Positions 42,213-51,473 of a DNA stretch of 64,000 nt are shown piece after piece. The notes beneath the pieces were generated by a model, which ran no database searches, was not told the origin of the DNA, and saw nothing but the letters and a program-made list of their open reading frames with translations. This stretch comes from CALVGQ01 sp964369385 (GTDB lineage Bacteria > Bacillota_I > Bacilli_A > Erysipelotrichales > Erysipelotrichaceae), in NCBI GenBank assembly GCA_964369385.1, contig CAYJEY010000001.1:248001-312000 (forward strand), in the 5' to 3' direction. Made by a program: the position numbers and the translations under genes. Positions within the stretch are counted from its first letter, which is position 1; the number at the start of each line of letters is the position of its first letter.

Positions 42213-43119
42213 AGATAAACAACCAATTCAAGAATCACTGGTACATGAGGAAATTATTCGTGACTATCACTTCAATAAAAAAAAGGCCTCTTTCAAAAGA
42301 AAACAATTTATTACATTTTCATTGGCAATTGTAACAGGACTTGCTCTAATATTTGGTGTTTATCTTCTAAGTGATATCTCTAAAGTTACAGGATACAATG
42401 TAGAAGGTAATATTTACTTATCTGATAGGGAAGTATTAGAATTCTTTGATTTAGATCAAGACACAAGAAACATCTTTGTGTTCGATTATATCTTGGAGGT
42501 GGAAGCACAAGATTCTGTTTTAATTGATTCGGTTAACTTTCATTTAGACGAACAAGGTGTATTACATATTGATGTAATAGAAAAGCAAATTGTTGGACAT
42601 CGAATAAAAGAACAATTAGAGTTAATTACACGAGATGGAGAGATTATCGTAGCGGATCATACATTAAATTCAATTATGAGTATGACACCTTTAATTAGTG
42701 ATTTTGATGAAATTATTGAAGTTATTTCAACTGATGATGAGGGTGAGGAGCAGATTGAATATTTTGATACAACAGCTTATTTAGTTTCAGCAATGGAAGA
42801 GATAAGCCCACTTATCATCGAAAATATTTCAGAAATTCACCAATATGAATACTCATATGATAAATATGGAATACTAGTTATTATGAGAGATGGTAATTAC
42901 ATTTACACTACTTCCTCGGCGATGGAAGTATTAAACAATTATGTAGCAATTGCATCATATCTACCAAATAAAAAGAATTGTATTTATACTGATGAAGTAA
43001 CAAAGAACGCATATACAAGCTTATGTCCAGAAGAACAGCAGGCGCTAGAAGAACAAGAAGCTCTAGAAGCTGAGCAAGGAGATGGTGAAAATGGGCAAGA
43101 AAGCGATGAAAACGAGTAA
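42205..43119 (+). CDS. divIB: cell division protein DivIB/FtsQ
   Basis: 304 residues: a basic cytoplasmic N-terminus (KKKASFKRKQ), one transmembrane helix (about 33-55), a POTRA domain (about 60-125, VTGYNVEGNIYLSDREV) and a beta domain. The C-terminal tail is very acidic (EEQQALEEQEALEAEQGDGE). It acts with DivIC and FtsL in the divisome. It overlaps murB. No ftsA or ftsZ follows. Confidence 0.9.
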   Translation: MNKDKQPIQESLVHEEIIRDYHFNKKKASFKRKQFITFSLAIVTGLALIFGVYLLSDISKVTGYNVEGNIYLSDREVLEFFDLDQDTRNIFVFDYILEVEAQDSVLIDSVNFHLDEQGVLHIDVIEKQIVGHRIKEQLELITRDGEIIVADHTLNSIMSMTPLISDFDEIIEVISTDDEGEEQIEYFDTTAYLVSAMEEISPLIIENISEIHQYEYSYDKYGILVIMRDGNYIYTTSSAMEVLNNYVAIASYLPNKKNCIYTDEVTKNAYTSLCPEEQQALEEQEALEAEQGDGENGQESDENE

Positions 43120-43155
43120 AATAAGTAGAATATGATGAAAATTTTGTCACAAAAG

Positions 43156-43183
43156 TTGAAGTATGATAGAATTTGAGTATAAT
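43156..43183 (+). promoter_or_regulatory. sigma-A promoter of asp23
   Basis: TTGAAG at 43156-43161, 16 bases, TATAAT at 43178-43183, followed by AAGGAGG before the start. Confidence 0.7.
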
Positions 43184-43207
43184 TATTTAAGTTAAGGAGG
43201 AATTTAC

Positions 43208-43567
43208 ATGTCCATTGAAAGATTAACAAATTTAGGTAACATCAACATATCGCAAGAAGCAATTGCAACACTTGCGGGTGGAGTTGTGAGCGAGTGCTAT
43301 GGTGTTGTAGGTATGGCAAGCCAAAAACTATTGAAAGATGGTTGGGCAGAACTTCTAAAAAAAGAAAACTACGCAAAAGGTGTAGTTGTAAGAAAAACAG
43401 ATAAAGGGCTTGAGCTTGATTTATATATCATTATAAGTTTCGGAGTTAAAATCTCTGAAGTAGTAGTAGAAGTACAAAAGAAAGTAAAATATGTCTTGGA
43501 GAAAACGCTAGAGCTTGATTGCTTGATTGTAAATGTTTATGTCCAAGGAGTCAAAGTAATAGGCTAA
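43208..43567 (+). CDS. Asp23/Gls24 family envelope-stress protein (YloU)
   Basis: 119 residues. Typical start GNINISQEAIATLAGGVVSECYGVVGMA and a core of alternating strands ending VNVYVQGVKV. Family members are membrane-associated and linked to cell-envelope homeostasis. It precedes fakA exactly as yloU precedes yloV in Bacillus. ATG 43208, good AAGGAGG. Confidence 0.9.
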   Translation: MSIERLTNLGNINISQEAIATLAGGVVSECYGVVGMASQKLLKDGWAELLKKENYAKGVVVRKTDKGLELDLYIIISFGVKISEVVVEVQKKVKYVLEKTLELDCLIVNVYVQGVKVIG

Positions 43568-43578
43568 TTGGAGGAAAC

Positions 43579-45198
43579 ATGAATACATTAAACGGAATAA
43601 AATTTAAGGAAATGCTAGTGAGTGGCGCAGCCCACTTAAGTAATCGTTATCAAGAAATCGATGCTCTAAATGTGTTTCCTGTACCAGATGGTGATACTGG
43701 AACTAACATGTCAATGACTTTTAGTTCTGGCGTAAAGTCAGCAATAGATAGCCATTCTGAACAACTGAGTGTTTTAGCAAAAAAACTTTCTAAAGGGTTA
43801 CTTATGGGAGCAAGAGGGAACTCTGGAGTTATTACATCTCAAATTTTTAGAGGGATTTATCAATCGATTAGTGATCAAGATGAATTAGATGCACAAGGAT
43901 TGGCAAAAGCTTTTGTAAGTGGTGCAGAAGTTGCGTATAAAGCGGTAATGAGACCAGTTGAAGGGACAATTTTAACAGTAATCCGCGAAGGGAGTTTCTA
44001 TGCTCAAGAATATGTAACGGCAAATCCATCTTGCACTGTTGAAGAATTTTTTGAAAAACTTATAGAATATTCAAAGGAATCGTTAGATAACACACCAGAA
44101 TTATTGCCTGTATTGAAAGAAGTTGGTGTAGTCGATTCAGGAGGAGCAGGACTTGTCGTTATCCTTGAAGGATTCCAAGCAGCTCTGTTAGGGAAACCAT
44201 TTGTTAAAGAAGCACAAACGACAAATACAGAAACTGTAATTACAAATTTTGAAAGTGAAGAGTTTGGATATTGTACAGAATTTATTATTCGTTTGAGTGA
44301 TAAAGGAATGGCAATATTCTCTGAACAAGCTTTCCAAAATGCATTAGCACGTATTGGTGAGTCAATTGTAGTTGTTCAAGATGAAGAACTAGTTAAAGTT
44401 CATGTTCATACATTAACACCTGGAGATGCTTTAAATATGGGACAACGCTATGGTGAATTTATGAAGTTGAAGATTGAAAATATGCAAGAACAACATTCAA
44501 ATATTCAAGAAGAAGTGCATGCAACAGAAATTGTTGAAGAAAAAGAATTCGCACTTATCGCTTGTGTTGCAGGCGAGGGGTTAAGTGATTTATTTAAAGA
44601 GTATCGTTGTGATTATGTTATTGCAGGGGGACAGACAATGAATCCGTCTACCGAAGATTTTGTAGAGGCAATCAATAAAGTAAATGCGCGTAATATTATT
44701 TTATTACCTAACAATTCAAACATTATTTTGGCAGCGCAACAAGCAGCTGAAGTAAGTGAAGGAAAAAATGTTTCAGTAATTGCTTCTAAAACAATTCCAC
44801 AAGGATTAAGTGCATGTATTATGTTTAATCCAGAAGTAACGATGGAAGAAAATATTGAAGAAATGACACAGGCAGTAGAACATGTCAAAACTGGACAAGT
44901 GACATATGCTATTAAAGATACAACTTTTGAAGGATTGGAAATCAAAGAAGGAGACTTCATGGGGATGTTCGAAAAGAATATTGTCATTTCTACAAAAGAT
45001 GAGTATGAAGCTTGTAGCAAGTTACTTGATAAAATGATTACTGATGATAGTGAAATCTTAACTGTTATTTCAGGTGATGGTGTTAGTGAAGAAGCAGTAA
45101 ATCGTGTAGTGAATTATGTAGATTCAAAATATAAAATTGAAGTAGAAGTTGTAGCTGGTCAGCAACCAGTTTACTCATTTATCTTTGCAGTAGAATAA
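43579..45198 (+). CDS. fakA: fatty acid kinase subunit FakA (YloV)
   Basis: 539 residues. The N-terminal DhaL-like ATP-binding domain has NVFPVPDGDTGTNMSMTF and LMGARGNSGVI, with the Asp residues that bind Mg-ATP. The central and C-terminal parts are FakA-type, including the phosphate-transfer region VKVHVHTLTPG. With FakB it phosphorylates exogenous fatty acids. ATG 43579 follows GGAGGAAAC. FakB is not in the window. Confidence 0.92.
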   Translation: MNTLNGIKFKEMLVSGAAHLSNRYQEIDALNVFPVPDGDTGTNMSMTFSSGVKSAIDSHSEQLSVLAKKLSKGLLMGARGNSGVITSQIFRGIYQSISDQDELDAQGLAKAFVSGAEVAYKAVMRPVEGTILTVIREGSFYAQEYVTANPSCTVEEFFEKLIEYSKESLDNTPELLPVLKEVGVVDSGGAGLVVILEGFQAALLGKPFVKEAQTTNTETVITNFESEEFGYCTEFIIRLSDKGMAIFSEQAFQNALARIGESIVVVQDEELVKVHVHTLTPGDALNMGQRYGEFMKLKIENMQEQHSNIQEEVHATEIVEEKEFALIACVAGEGLSDLFKEYRCDYVIAGGQTMNPSTEDFVEAINKVNARNIILLPNNSNIILAAQQAAEVSEGKNVSVIASKTIPQGLSACIMFNPEVTMEENIEEMTQAVEHVKTGQVTYAIKDTTFEGLEIKEGDFMGMFEKNIVISTKDEYEACSKLLDKMITDDSEILTVISGDGVSEEAVNRVVNYVDSKYKIEVEVVAGQQPVYSFIFAVE

Positions 45199-45220
45199 AG
45201 AGTTCATATGGACTCTTTTT
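45197..45220 (+). terminator. intrinsic terminator after fakA
   Basis: AAAGAGT and ACTCTTT arms around TCATATGG, then a short T tract. It lies just before recG, so recG may depend on readthrough. Confidence 0.6.
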
Positions 45221-45238
45221 ACATAAAGGGTGTACGAA

Positions 45239-47251
45239 ATGATGATGACGTTAAAGCAATGTAGATGTACAAAGAACCAAATAGAAATTGCACACAGGTA
45301 TAATTGTAGTACGGCAGAAGAATTGTTGCAGTTATACCCTTTTCGTTATGAAGAAAATCGAGTAATTCCTTTTCAAGATTGGGAAGAAAAACAAAGAGTT
45401 CTATTTGAAGGTGTTGTTGTAAGTTACCCAAGTACAGTGCGTTATCGTGGGAATCGATCTATCACAAAGTTTCAAATTGAGACACAAGATAGCTATCTTA
45501 ATGCTTCTTTGTTTAATCGTCCATGGACTACAAATTTAAAGGTTGGTGAAAGATTTACTTTCATTGCAAGATACGAGGGACAAGATAGAGTATCTATTAT
45601 ACAATATACGAATCAACCAATTCAGCAACAATTAGGAATTCAATGTGTGTATTCACTTAAAGAAGGAATCCAGATGAGATCAATAAAAACACTTGTAAGA
45701 AAAGTGTTCGAATCAAGCTATACACAATTGATAACACTTATACCTAACGAGTTTATAGAAAAGTATCGATTACTTAGTAAGGCTAAAGCGATACAATATA
45801 TTCACTTTCCAAAGTCGTGGGATGAAATTAATCAAGCAAGGCGTACATTAAAATATGAAGAATTTCTTTTGTTTTATTTAGCAATTGAAATGAGCCGGAG
45901 GCAAAATCATAGCATTACATTAGGGAATAAAAAACACTTTAATAACCAAGATGTTTTCGATTTGATTGATAAATTGCCGTTTGATTGCACTCCAGATCAG
46001 TTAAGCGCAATTCAAGATGTTTTAGAAGATATGAAAAAAGATCAAGTAATGTACCGGCTAATACAAGGAGATGTTGGTTGTGGGAAAACAATAGTTGCAT
46101 ATTTTTCAATGGTGGCATGTGCATTATCAAAGAAGCAATCGGCAATGATGGCACCAACAGAAATTTTAGCAAAGCAACATTATCAAAGTTTTTTGGAATT
46201 ATCTCAAGGTTCAAATCTTTGCGTTGAATTGATTTATTCAAGCCTTCCAGCTGCAAAAAGAGCTGATATTTTAAGTAGATTAAAAGCTGGTAGTGTTGAT
46301 ATTTTGATAGGTACTCATGCAATTATTCAGGATTCTGTTGTCTTTTATGACCTGGGTTTAGTTATCGCAGATGAACAACATCGATTTGGAGTTGAACAAC
46401 GAAAAAAATTAAAAGAAAAAGGTCAAAAAGTTGATTTTATATTGATGAGTGCTACACCAATTCCACGCACCCTAGCTAATACTGTTTATGGCGACATGGA
46501 AGTTAGTACGATTAAAACAATGCCAAAAAATCGCAAACCCGTAACTACAAAACTTATTGAAGAGAATAATTTTAACAGAATACGAAATGAAATCATTGAA
46601 AAACTAAAACAGAGGGAACAACTCTATGTAGTTTGTGCAGCTATTGAAGAAAGTGACACATTTCAGGCTCAAGATGTGATGAGTGTTGCAAAGAAATTTG
46701 AAGAAGAATTTAATCAATATGCAAAAGTTGCGGTTCTTCATGGTAAAATGGATAATAAAGATGAAATCATGCGTAAATTCGAAGGAAATGAAATTCAAAT
46801 ATTAATTGCAACAACTGTCGTTGAAGTAGGAGTAAATGTAGTTAACGCAACAACAATGGTAATATATGATGCACATCGATTTGGACTAAGTAGTTTGCAT
46901 CAATTACGTGGTCGAGTACAGCGTGGAAGTAAAGCAGGAACCTGTTTCTTACTTACAGATACAAAAGAAGTGCAATCACTTGATAGATTGCGTTTTTTAG
47001 AAAATACTAGTGATGGTTTTGAGATTTCATTGTATGACTTAAAATTACGAGGTCCTGGAGATTTACTTGGGATAAGGCAAAGTGGTTTACCAGGATTTGT
47101 TTTAGGAAATATTTTCGAAGATACACGTATTATTGATACTGCAAGAAGTGATGCTAAGCAGATTATCTTAAACGAAAATCTTAAAGATAATCATGCAATA
47201 GTAGCACATGTTATAAAAATGAATCAACATCAGGTAGGATACATAGATTGA
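45239..47251 (+). CDS. recG: ATP-dependent DNA helicase RecG
   Basis: 670 residues. N-terminal wedge (OB) domain, then a superfamily 2 helicase: Walker A GDVGCGKTIVA, motif Ia MMAPTEILAKQHYQ, DEQHRFG (DEAH-like), SATPIPRT, and the C-terminal motor with TTVVEVGVNV and QLRGRVQRG. It reverses stalled forks and processes Holliday junctions. ATG 45239 is six bases after AAAGGGTG; GTG 45230 overlaps that site. Confidence 0.95.
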   Translation: MMMTLKQCRCTKNQIEIAHRYNCSTAEELLQLYPFRYEENRVIPFQDWEEKQRVLFEGVVVSYPSTVRYRGNRSITKFQIETQDSYLNASLFNRPWTTNLKVGERFTFIARYEGQDRVSIIQYTNQPIQQQLGIQCVYSLKEGIQMRSIKTLVRKVFESSYTQLITLIPNEFIEKYRLLSKAKAIQYIHFPKSWDEINQARRTLKYEEFLLFYLAIEMSRRQNHSITLGNKKHFNNQDVFDLIDKLPFDCTPDQLSAIQDVLEDMKKDQVMYRLIQGDVGCGKTIVAYFSMVACALSKKQSAMMAPTEILAKQHYQSFLELSQGSNLCVELIYSSLPAAKRADILSRLKAGSVDILIGTHAIIQDSVVFYDLGLVIADEQHRFGVEQRKKLKEKGQKVDFILMSATPIPRTLANTVYGDMEVSTIKTMPKNRKPVTTKLIEENNFNRIRNEIIEKLKQREQLYVVCAAIEESDTFQAQDVMSVAKKFEEEFNQYAKVAVLHGKMDNKDEIMRKFEGNEIQILIATTVVEVGVNVVNATTMVIYDAHRFGLSSLHQLRGRVQRGSKAGTCFLLTDTKEVQSLDRLRFLENTSDGFEISLYDLKLRGPGDLLGIRQSGLPGFVLGNIFEDTRIIDTARSDAKQIILNENLKDNHAIVAHVIKMNQHQVGYID

Positions 47252-47262
47252 GAGGGCTTATT

Positions 47263-47943
47263 ATGAAATTACAAACTTGGTTGCAAAATAGGGGGATAAA
47301 TGTAGGTAACGTAAAATTTTTATTACAAGCATTTGTGCATAGTTCATATTTAAATGAACATAAACAAGCAAAGCATGACAATGAACGTTTAGAATTTATG
47401 GGAGATGCTGTGCTTCAACTTTGGGTTAGTGAAAAGTTAATGAAATTAAAAAATCCTCTAAGTGAAGGTAAAATGACGATTTTAAGAGCGCAGCTTGTTT
47501 GTGAAGAAGCACTTGCAAGTTATTGTCGCCAATTAGAACTTAATCAATTTATTATGCTTGGAGTAGGTGAGGAGCGCAATGGCGGTCGCGATCGTGATTC
47601 GATTTTGGCTGACACCTTTGAGGCATTATTGGGAGCGCTATATTTAGAGAGTGGTATCGATGCTGTATCAAATATACTAGACGAAGTTATATTAACTCTA
47701 TTAGAGCGACCTGAAGAAATTATTAAATTAGATTTTAAAACGAAATTACAAGAATACGTTCAGGCTGATTTAAGAAAAAGTGTAGTATATGAAGTAGTAA
47801 GTATGACGGGGCCGAGTAATAAACCAGAGTTTATTGTACACGTAAAGATGGATCAAATTATCCTGGGACAAGGTAAAGGAAATAGTAAAAAGAAAGCTGA
47901 ACAGCAAGCTGCACAGAATGCTTTTGAAAAACTAGTTAAGTAA
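47263..47943 (+). CDS. rnc: ribonuclease III
   Basis: 226 residues. The nuclease domain has the signature ERLEFMGDAVLQLWVS and ADTFEALLGALY. The C-terminal dsRNA-binding domain (about 155-225) ends KGNSKKKAEQQAAQNAFEKL. It processes rRNA and structured mRNAs. ATG 47263 follows GAGAGGG. It lies 11 bases after recG; acpP and the fapR-plsX genes found between them in Bacillus are absent. Confidence 0.95.
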   Translation: MKLQTWLQNRGINVGNVKFLLQAFVHSSYLNEHKQAKHDNERLEFMGDAVLQLWVSEKLMKLKNPLSEGKMTILRAQLVCEEALASYCRQLELNQFIMLGVGEERNGGRDRDSILADTFEALLGALYLESGIDAVSNILDEVILTLLERPEEIIKLDFKTKLQEYVQADLRKSVVYEVVSMTGPSNKPEFIVHVKMDQIILGQGKGNSKKKAEQQAAQNAFEKLVK

Positions 47944-47981
47944 AAAAGAAAAGTCAGTGATTCTACTGATTTTTCTTTTTT
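47942..47981 (+). terminator. intrinsic terminator after rnc
   Basis: Long arms (AAGAAAAGTCAGT-type and ACTGATTTTTCTT-type, with a mismatch) around GATTCT, then T residues. Confidence 0.75.
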
Positions 47982-48031
47982 ATAAGGTAGTTGTGTGTTA
48001 TGATAAAGCATAGTGAAAGTAAGGTAGTAAA

Positions 48032-49483
48032 ATGACAAAATTTAAAATGTATAATTTAAGTGAGGAAATCACAAAGAGCTTAAGCTTATTAGGTTATGAA
48101 AGTCCGACAAAAGTTCAAACTGAGGTAATTCCTTTATTGTTAAGAGGGAAGGATATAATCGTAAAGTCAAAAACGGGGAGCGGTAAAACAGCGGCTTTTG
48201 CAATTCCATTATGTGATCAAATCGTTTGGGAAGAAAATAAAACTCAAGTGCTTGTGCTCGCACCAACTCGTGAACTTGCATTACAAATTCAACAGGATGT
48301 AATTGCGATAGGGCGTTTTAAGCGAATCAAATGTAGTTGTTTAATTGGACATGAATCATTTCAAAAGCAATTTCGTGAAGTAAGTCAAAAAAATCATGTT
48401 ACTGTAGGAACACCAGGTCGTATTTTAGACCACTTAGAGCGAGGTACACTTGATTTATCGAACGTTAAGTATCTAATTATTGATGAAGCTGATGAAATGA
48501 TGGCGATGGGATTTATTGATCAGGTTGAGGAAGTTTTATCTTATGTGCCAAAACACAGAGTAAGTATGATGTTATCGGCAACTATGAATGAGTCAGTTGT
48601 TCGTGTTGCAGATCGAATGTCTAAAAAAGCTACTTTAATTGAGATTGAAGAACAGCTGTCTCATAGTTCTCACATTGAACAATATTTTTATAGTGTAGAT
48701 GTAGTGGAAAAGAAACAGGCTATCAAGGATTTACTAGTAATCAATAATCCTGAAAGTGCAATTATATTTTGCAACACACAACTTGTTGTAGAAGAATTGC
48801 ATGAGTATTTGCAAAATAGAAATTTCTCTTGTGAGAGAATTCATGGCGGACTAGATCAAAAAGATCGCACAGATATTATGAAAAGGTTTAGAAAAGCTGA
48901 TTTTCGCTTTTTAGTAGCAACAGATGTTGCAGCTAGAGGTATTGATATCGACGAGTTATCACTTGTCGCAAATTATGATTTTCCTCTAAAGAACGAAACA
49001 TACCAACATCGTATTGGGCGTACAGCACGTATCGGAAATAAAGGTGGTGCAGTTACACTAGTGAGTAGTGATGATTTACAGGCACTTGAAGAATTGGAGT
49101 TATTTCTCGGGAATGAGTGTGTGTTAAGTGAACTTCCAAGTCAGGAAATATTAAAAGCAGCTTACCCAGCTTTTGAGCAAAAAAGAGGTACACAAGCGAA
49201 AAGAAAGCAACATAAGAATGAAAATGTGAATCAGGAAATACTGCGTTTACATATCAATGCAGGGAAGAAAACTAAATTACGTGCAGTGGATGTCGTAGGA
49301 GCGCTTTGTTCATTACCTAACATGAGTGCGCAAGATATCGGTATTATTCAAATTTTAGATATTTCATGTTATGTAGAAATATTGAATGGGAAAGGAACGC
49401 AAGTATTAACTCAATTACAAAATACGCCAATTAAAGGAAGACAACGAAGAGTTAGTGTTGCTAATGATTGGCTGAATGATTAA
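48032..49483 (+). CDS. dbpA: DEAD-box RNA helicase, DbpA/YxiN type
   Basis: 483 residues. Q motif GYESPTKVQTEVIP, Walker A SKTGSGKT, PTRELA, TPGRI, DEAD, SAT, ARGID and HRIGRTAR are in order. The C-terminal RRM-like DbpA domain (about 400-478) has TKLRAVDVVGALCSLP and fits the 23S rRNA hairpin 92 binding domain. Probable 50S assembly factor. A separate terminator brackets it on each side, so it is monocistronic. Confidence 0.92.
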   Translation: MTKFKMYNLSEEITKSLSLLGYESPTKVQTEVIPLLLRGKDIIVKSKTGSGKTAAFAIPLCDQIVWEENKTQVLVLAPTRELALQIQQDVIAIGRFKRIKCSCLIGHESFQKQFREVSQKNHVTVGTPGRILDHLERGTLDLSNVKYLIIDEADEMMAMGFIDQVEEVLSYVPKHRVSMMLSATMNESVVRVADRMSKKATLIEIEEQLSHSSHIEQYFYSVDVVEKKQAIKDLLVINNPESAIIFCNTQLVVEELHEYLQNRNFSCERIHGGLDQKDRTDIMKRFRKADFRFLVATDVAARGIDIDELSLVANYDFPLKNETYQHRIGRTARIGNKGGAVTLVSSDDLQALEELELFLGNECVLSELPSQEILKAAYPAFEQKRGTQAKRKQHKNENVNQEILRLHINAGKKTKLRAVDVVGALCSLPNMSAQDIGIIQILDISCYVEILNGKGTQVLTQLQNTPIKGRQRRVSVANDWLND

Positions 49484-49485
49484 GT

Positions 49486-49513
49486 AAAAACAGTAATTTT
49501 TACTGTTTTTTAT
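49486..49513 (+). terminator. intrinsic terminator after dbpA
   Basis: AAAAACAGTAA and TTACTGTTTTT arms with a short T-rich loop. Confidence 0.75.
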
Positions 49514-49542
49514 TTGATAATTATTTAACAATCAATTATAAT
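49514..49542 (+). promoter_or_regulatory. sigma-A promoter of the flavoprotein lipoprotein
   Basis: TTGATA at 49514-49519, 17 bases, TATAAT at 49537-49542, followed by AAGGAGGAAG. Confidence 0.75.
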
Positions 49543-49563
49543 GACATAAGGAGGAAGAAATTA

Positions 49564-51435
49564 ATGAAAAATTTTATTAAAATCACATTGTCTTTATTTT
49601 TAACTGTAGCTCTTGTAGCATGTACAAGCACCACTGAGGAAAGTGGAATAAAGGATGGGACTTACACAGGGGTAGGAACAGGCTACATGGGAGAAGTTCA
49701 GTTAGATGTTACTGTTACCGATTCTATGATTAGCGATATTGTAGTTGTAAGTTCTGAAGAAACAGAAAGTTACTCACAACCAGTATTTGATAATTTAATT
49801 CCAATGATTATAGAACATCAAAGTGTGAATGTTGATGTAATATCTGGATCAACAGGAGCAAGTACTGCAGTTATCGAAGGTGTAAAAGCAGCATTAAAAG
49901 ATGCAGGGGCAACTGAGGATCAATTTATGGGTGAAGTTGTTGTTGAAGTTGGTGAAGACTTAGTTATAGATGCCGATGTTGTAGTTGTAGGTGCTGGTGG
50001 TGCTGGTCTAAGTGCTGCGATTGAAGCCCAAAATGCAGGTGCAAAAGTAGTTATTCTTGAAGCGACAGGAATTTCTGGAGGGAATACAACTCGTGCTACT
50101 GGTGGATTGAATGCAGCTAAAACAACTGTTCAAGATACAAATGAATTTGGACAAGAAGCGGGGGTACTGGCACAAATTAGTACTGCTCGTGAAACTTATC
50201 CTGAGCTTGATGATTTAACAGACGTTGTTGAGCAACAATACAATGAATACTTAGAAAATCCAGTAGGATATTTTGATTCAGTAGAGTTATTCAAATTAGA
50301 TACTCTAGTTGGTGGAGGAAATTTGAATGATCATGATCTTGTAGATACTTTGGTGGGGAACTCAAGTGATGCAGTTGATTGGTTGGTATCTCATGGAGCA
50401 CAGATGGATTTAGTTGGTAGCTTTGGTGGAGCAAGTGTAATGCGTATTCATAAGCCAGTCAATGATCAAGGACAATCGGTTGCTGTAGGTAGTTATATTG
50501 TACCTGTATTAACAGAGGTAGTTTCAAATGCAGGAGTAGAAATTATTTTTAATACCCGTGCTACTGAAATATTAATGGAAGATGGAAAAGCAGTAGGTGT
50601 AGTTGGAAATAACGGTGAGCAAAAAGTCACAGTAAATGCAAGCGCTGTGATTATTGCTACTGGAGGTTTTGGAGCAAATGCAGAGCTTGTTGTTGAATAC
50701 GCACCACAATTAGACGGGTTTGTAACAACAAATGCTGATATGACACAAGGGGATGGGATCTCTATGGTTGAAGCAGTAGGTGGAGCTTTAGTTGATATGG
50801 AATATATTCAAATCCATCCAACTGTTGAGCAGGAGACAAGTGCATTAATTACTGAAGGATTGCGTGGAGATGGTGCGATTCTTGTGAATCAAGCTGGTTC
50901 ACGCTTTGTTGATGAAGTCGGAACAAGAGATGAAGTTAGTGCTGAAATTATTGCTCAAGAAGGTTCATATGCATATTTAATTATTGATCAAAAAATGGTG
51001 GATGCATCTGCTGTAATTGCTGGATATATTACAAAAGGGTTAACTGTTGAAGGTGAAACTGTTGCTGAACTTGCTGAAAATATTGGGGTTGATCCTGAAG
51101 TCTTAGTAAGTAATGTTGATACTTGGAATGGGTTTGTAGCTGATAATTATGATCCTGTATTTGGGCGTACTTCATTTGCAGAACCATTAGATACTGGTAG
51201 TTATTATGCAATTAAAATTGCACCAGGTGTTCACCACACTATGGGTGGAGTTAATATCAATACGCATGCTGAAGTATTAGATGTTGATGGTAATGTTATC
51301 GATGGATTATATGCTGCAGGTGAAGTTACTGGTGGAATTCATGGAAATAATCGACTTGGTGGAAACGCTGTAGCTGATGTGATTATCTTTGGAAGAATTG
51401 CTGGACAAAGTGCTGGCGCATCATTAAGCGAATAA
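49564..51435 (+). CDS. flavin-dependent reductase lipoprotein, fumarate-reductase-like
   Basis: 623 residues. Lipobox LVAC gives an extracytoplasmic lipoprotein at Cys20. An FMN-binding domain (about 28-115) carries DVISGSTGAS; Thr97 fits the ApbE flavinylation site (DxxSGxT). The FAD domain starts VVVVGAGGAGLSAA near 140. Catalytic positions known from Shewanella fumarate reductase are present: His in IHPT, TE in ITEGLRG, Arg in GTRDE, His pair in GVHHTMGG and Arg in NRLGGNA. It probably reduces fumarate or a related enoate (such as urocanate) outside the cell. Confidence 0.88.
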   Translation: MKNFIKITLSLFLTVALVACTSTTEESGIKDGTYTGVGTGYMGEVQLDVTVTDSMISDIVVVSSEETESYSQPVFDNLIPMIIEHQSVNVDVISGSTGASTAVIEGVKAALKDAGATEDQFMGEVVVEVGEDLVIDADVVVVGAGGAGLSAAIEAQNAGAKVVILEATGISGGNTTRATGGLNAAKTTVQDTNEFGQEAGVLAQISTARETYPELDDLTDVVEQQYNEYLENPVGYFDSVELFKLDTLVGGGNLNDHDLVDTLVGNSSDAVDWLVSHGAQMDLVGSFGGASVMRIHKPVNDQGQSVAVGSYIVPVLTEVVSNAGVEIIFNTRATEILMEDGKAVGVVGNNGEQKVTVNASAVIIATGGFGANAELVVEYAPQLDGFVTTNADMTQGDGISMVEAVGGALVDMEYIQIHPTVEQETSALITEGLRGDGAILVNQAGSRFVDEVGTRDEVSAEIIAQEGSYAYLIIDQKMVDASAVIAGYITKGLTVEGETVAELAENIGVDPEVLVSNVDTWNGFVADNYDPVFGRTSFAEPLDTGSYYAIKIAPGVHHTMGGVNINTHAEVLDVDGNVIDGLYAAGEVTGGIHGNNRLGGNAVADVIIFGRIAGQSAGASLSE

Positions 51436-51440
51436 AATTA

Positions 51441-51473
51441 AAACTGACTCCATTAAAATGGAGTCAGTTTTTT
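51441..51473. terminator. bidirectional terminator
   Basis: Fourteen-base perfect arms (51441-51454 and 51457-51470) around two A, with a T tract. It ends both the flavoprotein gene and the convergent aldolase gene. Confidence 0.88.
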
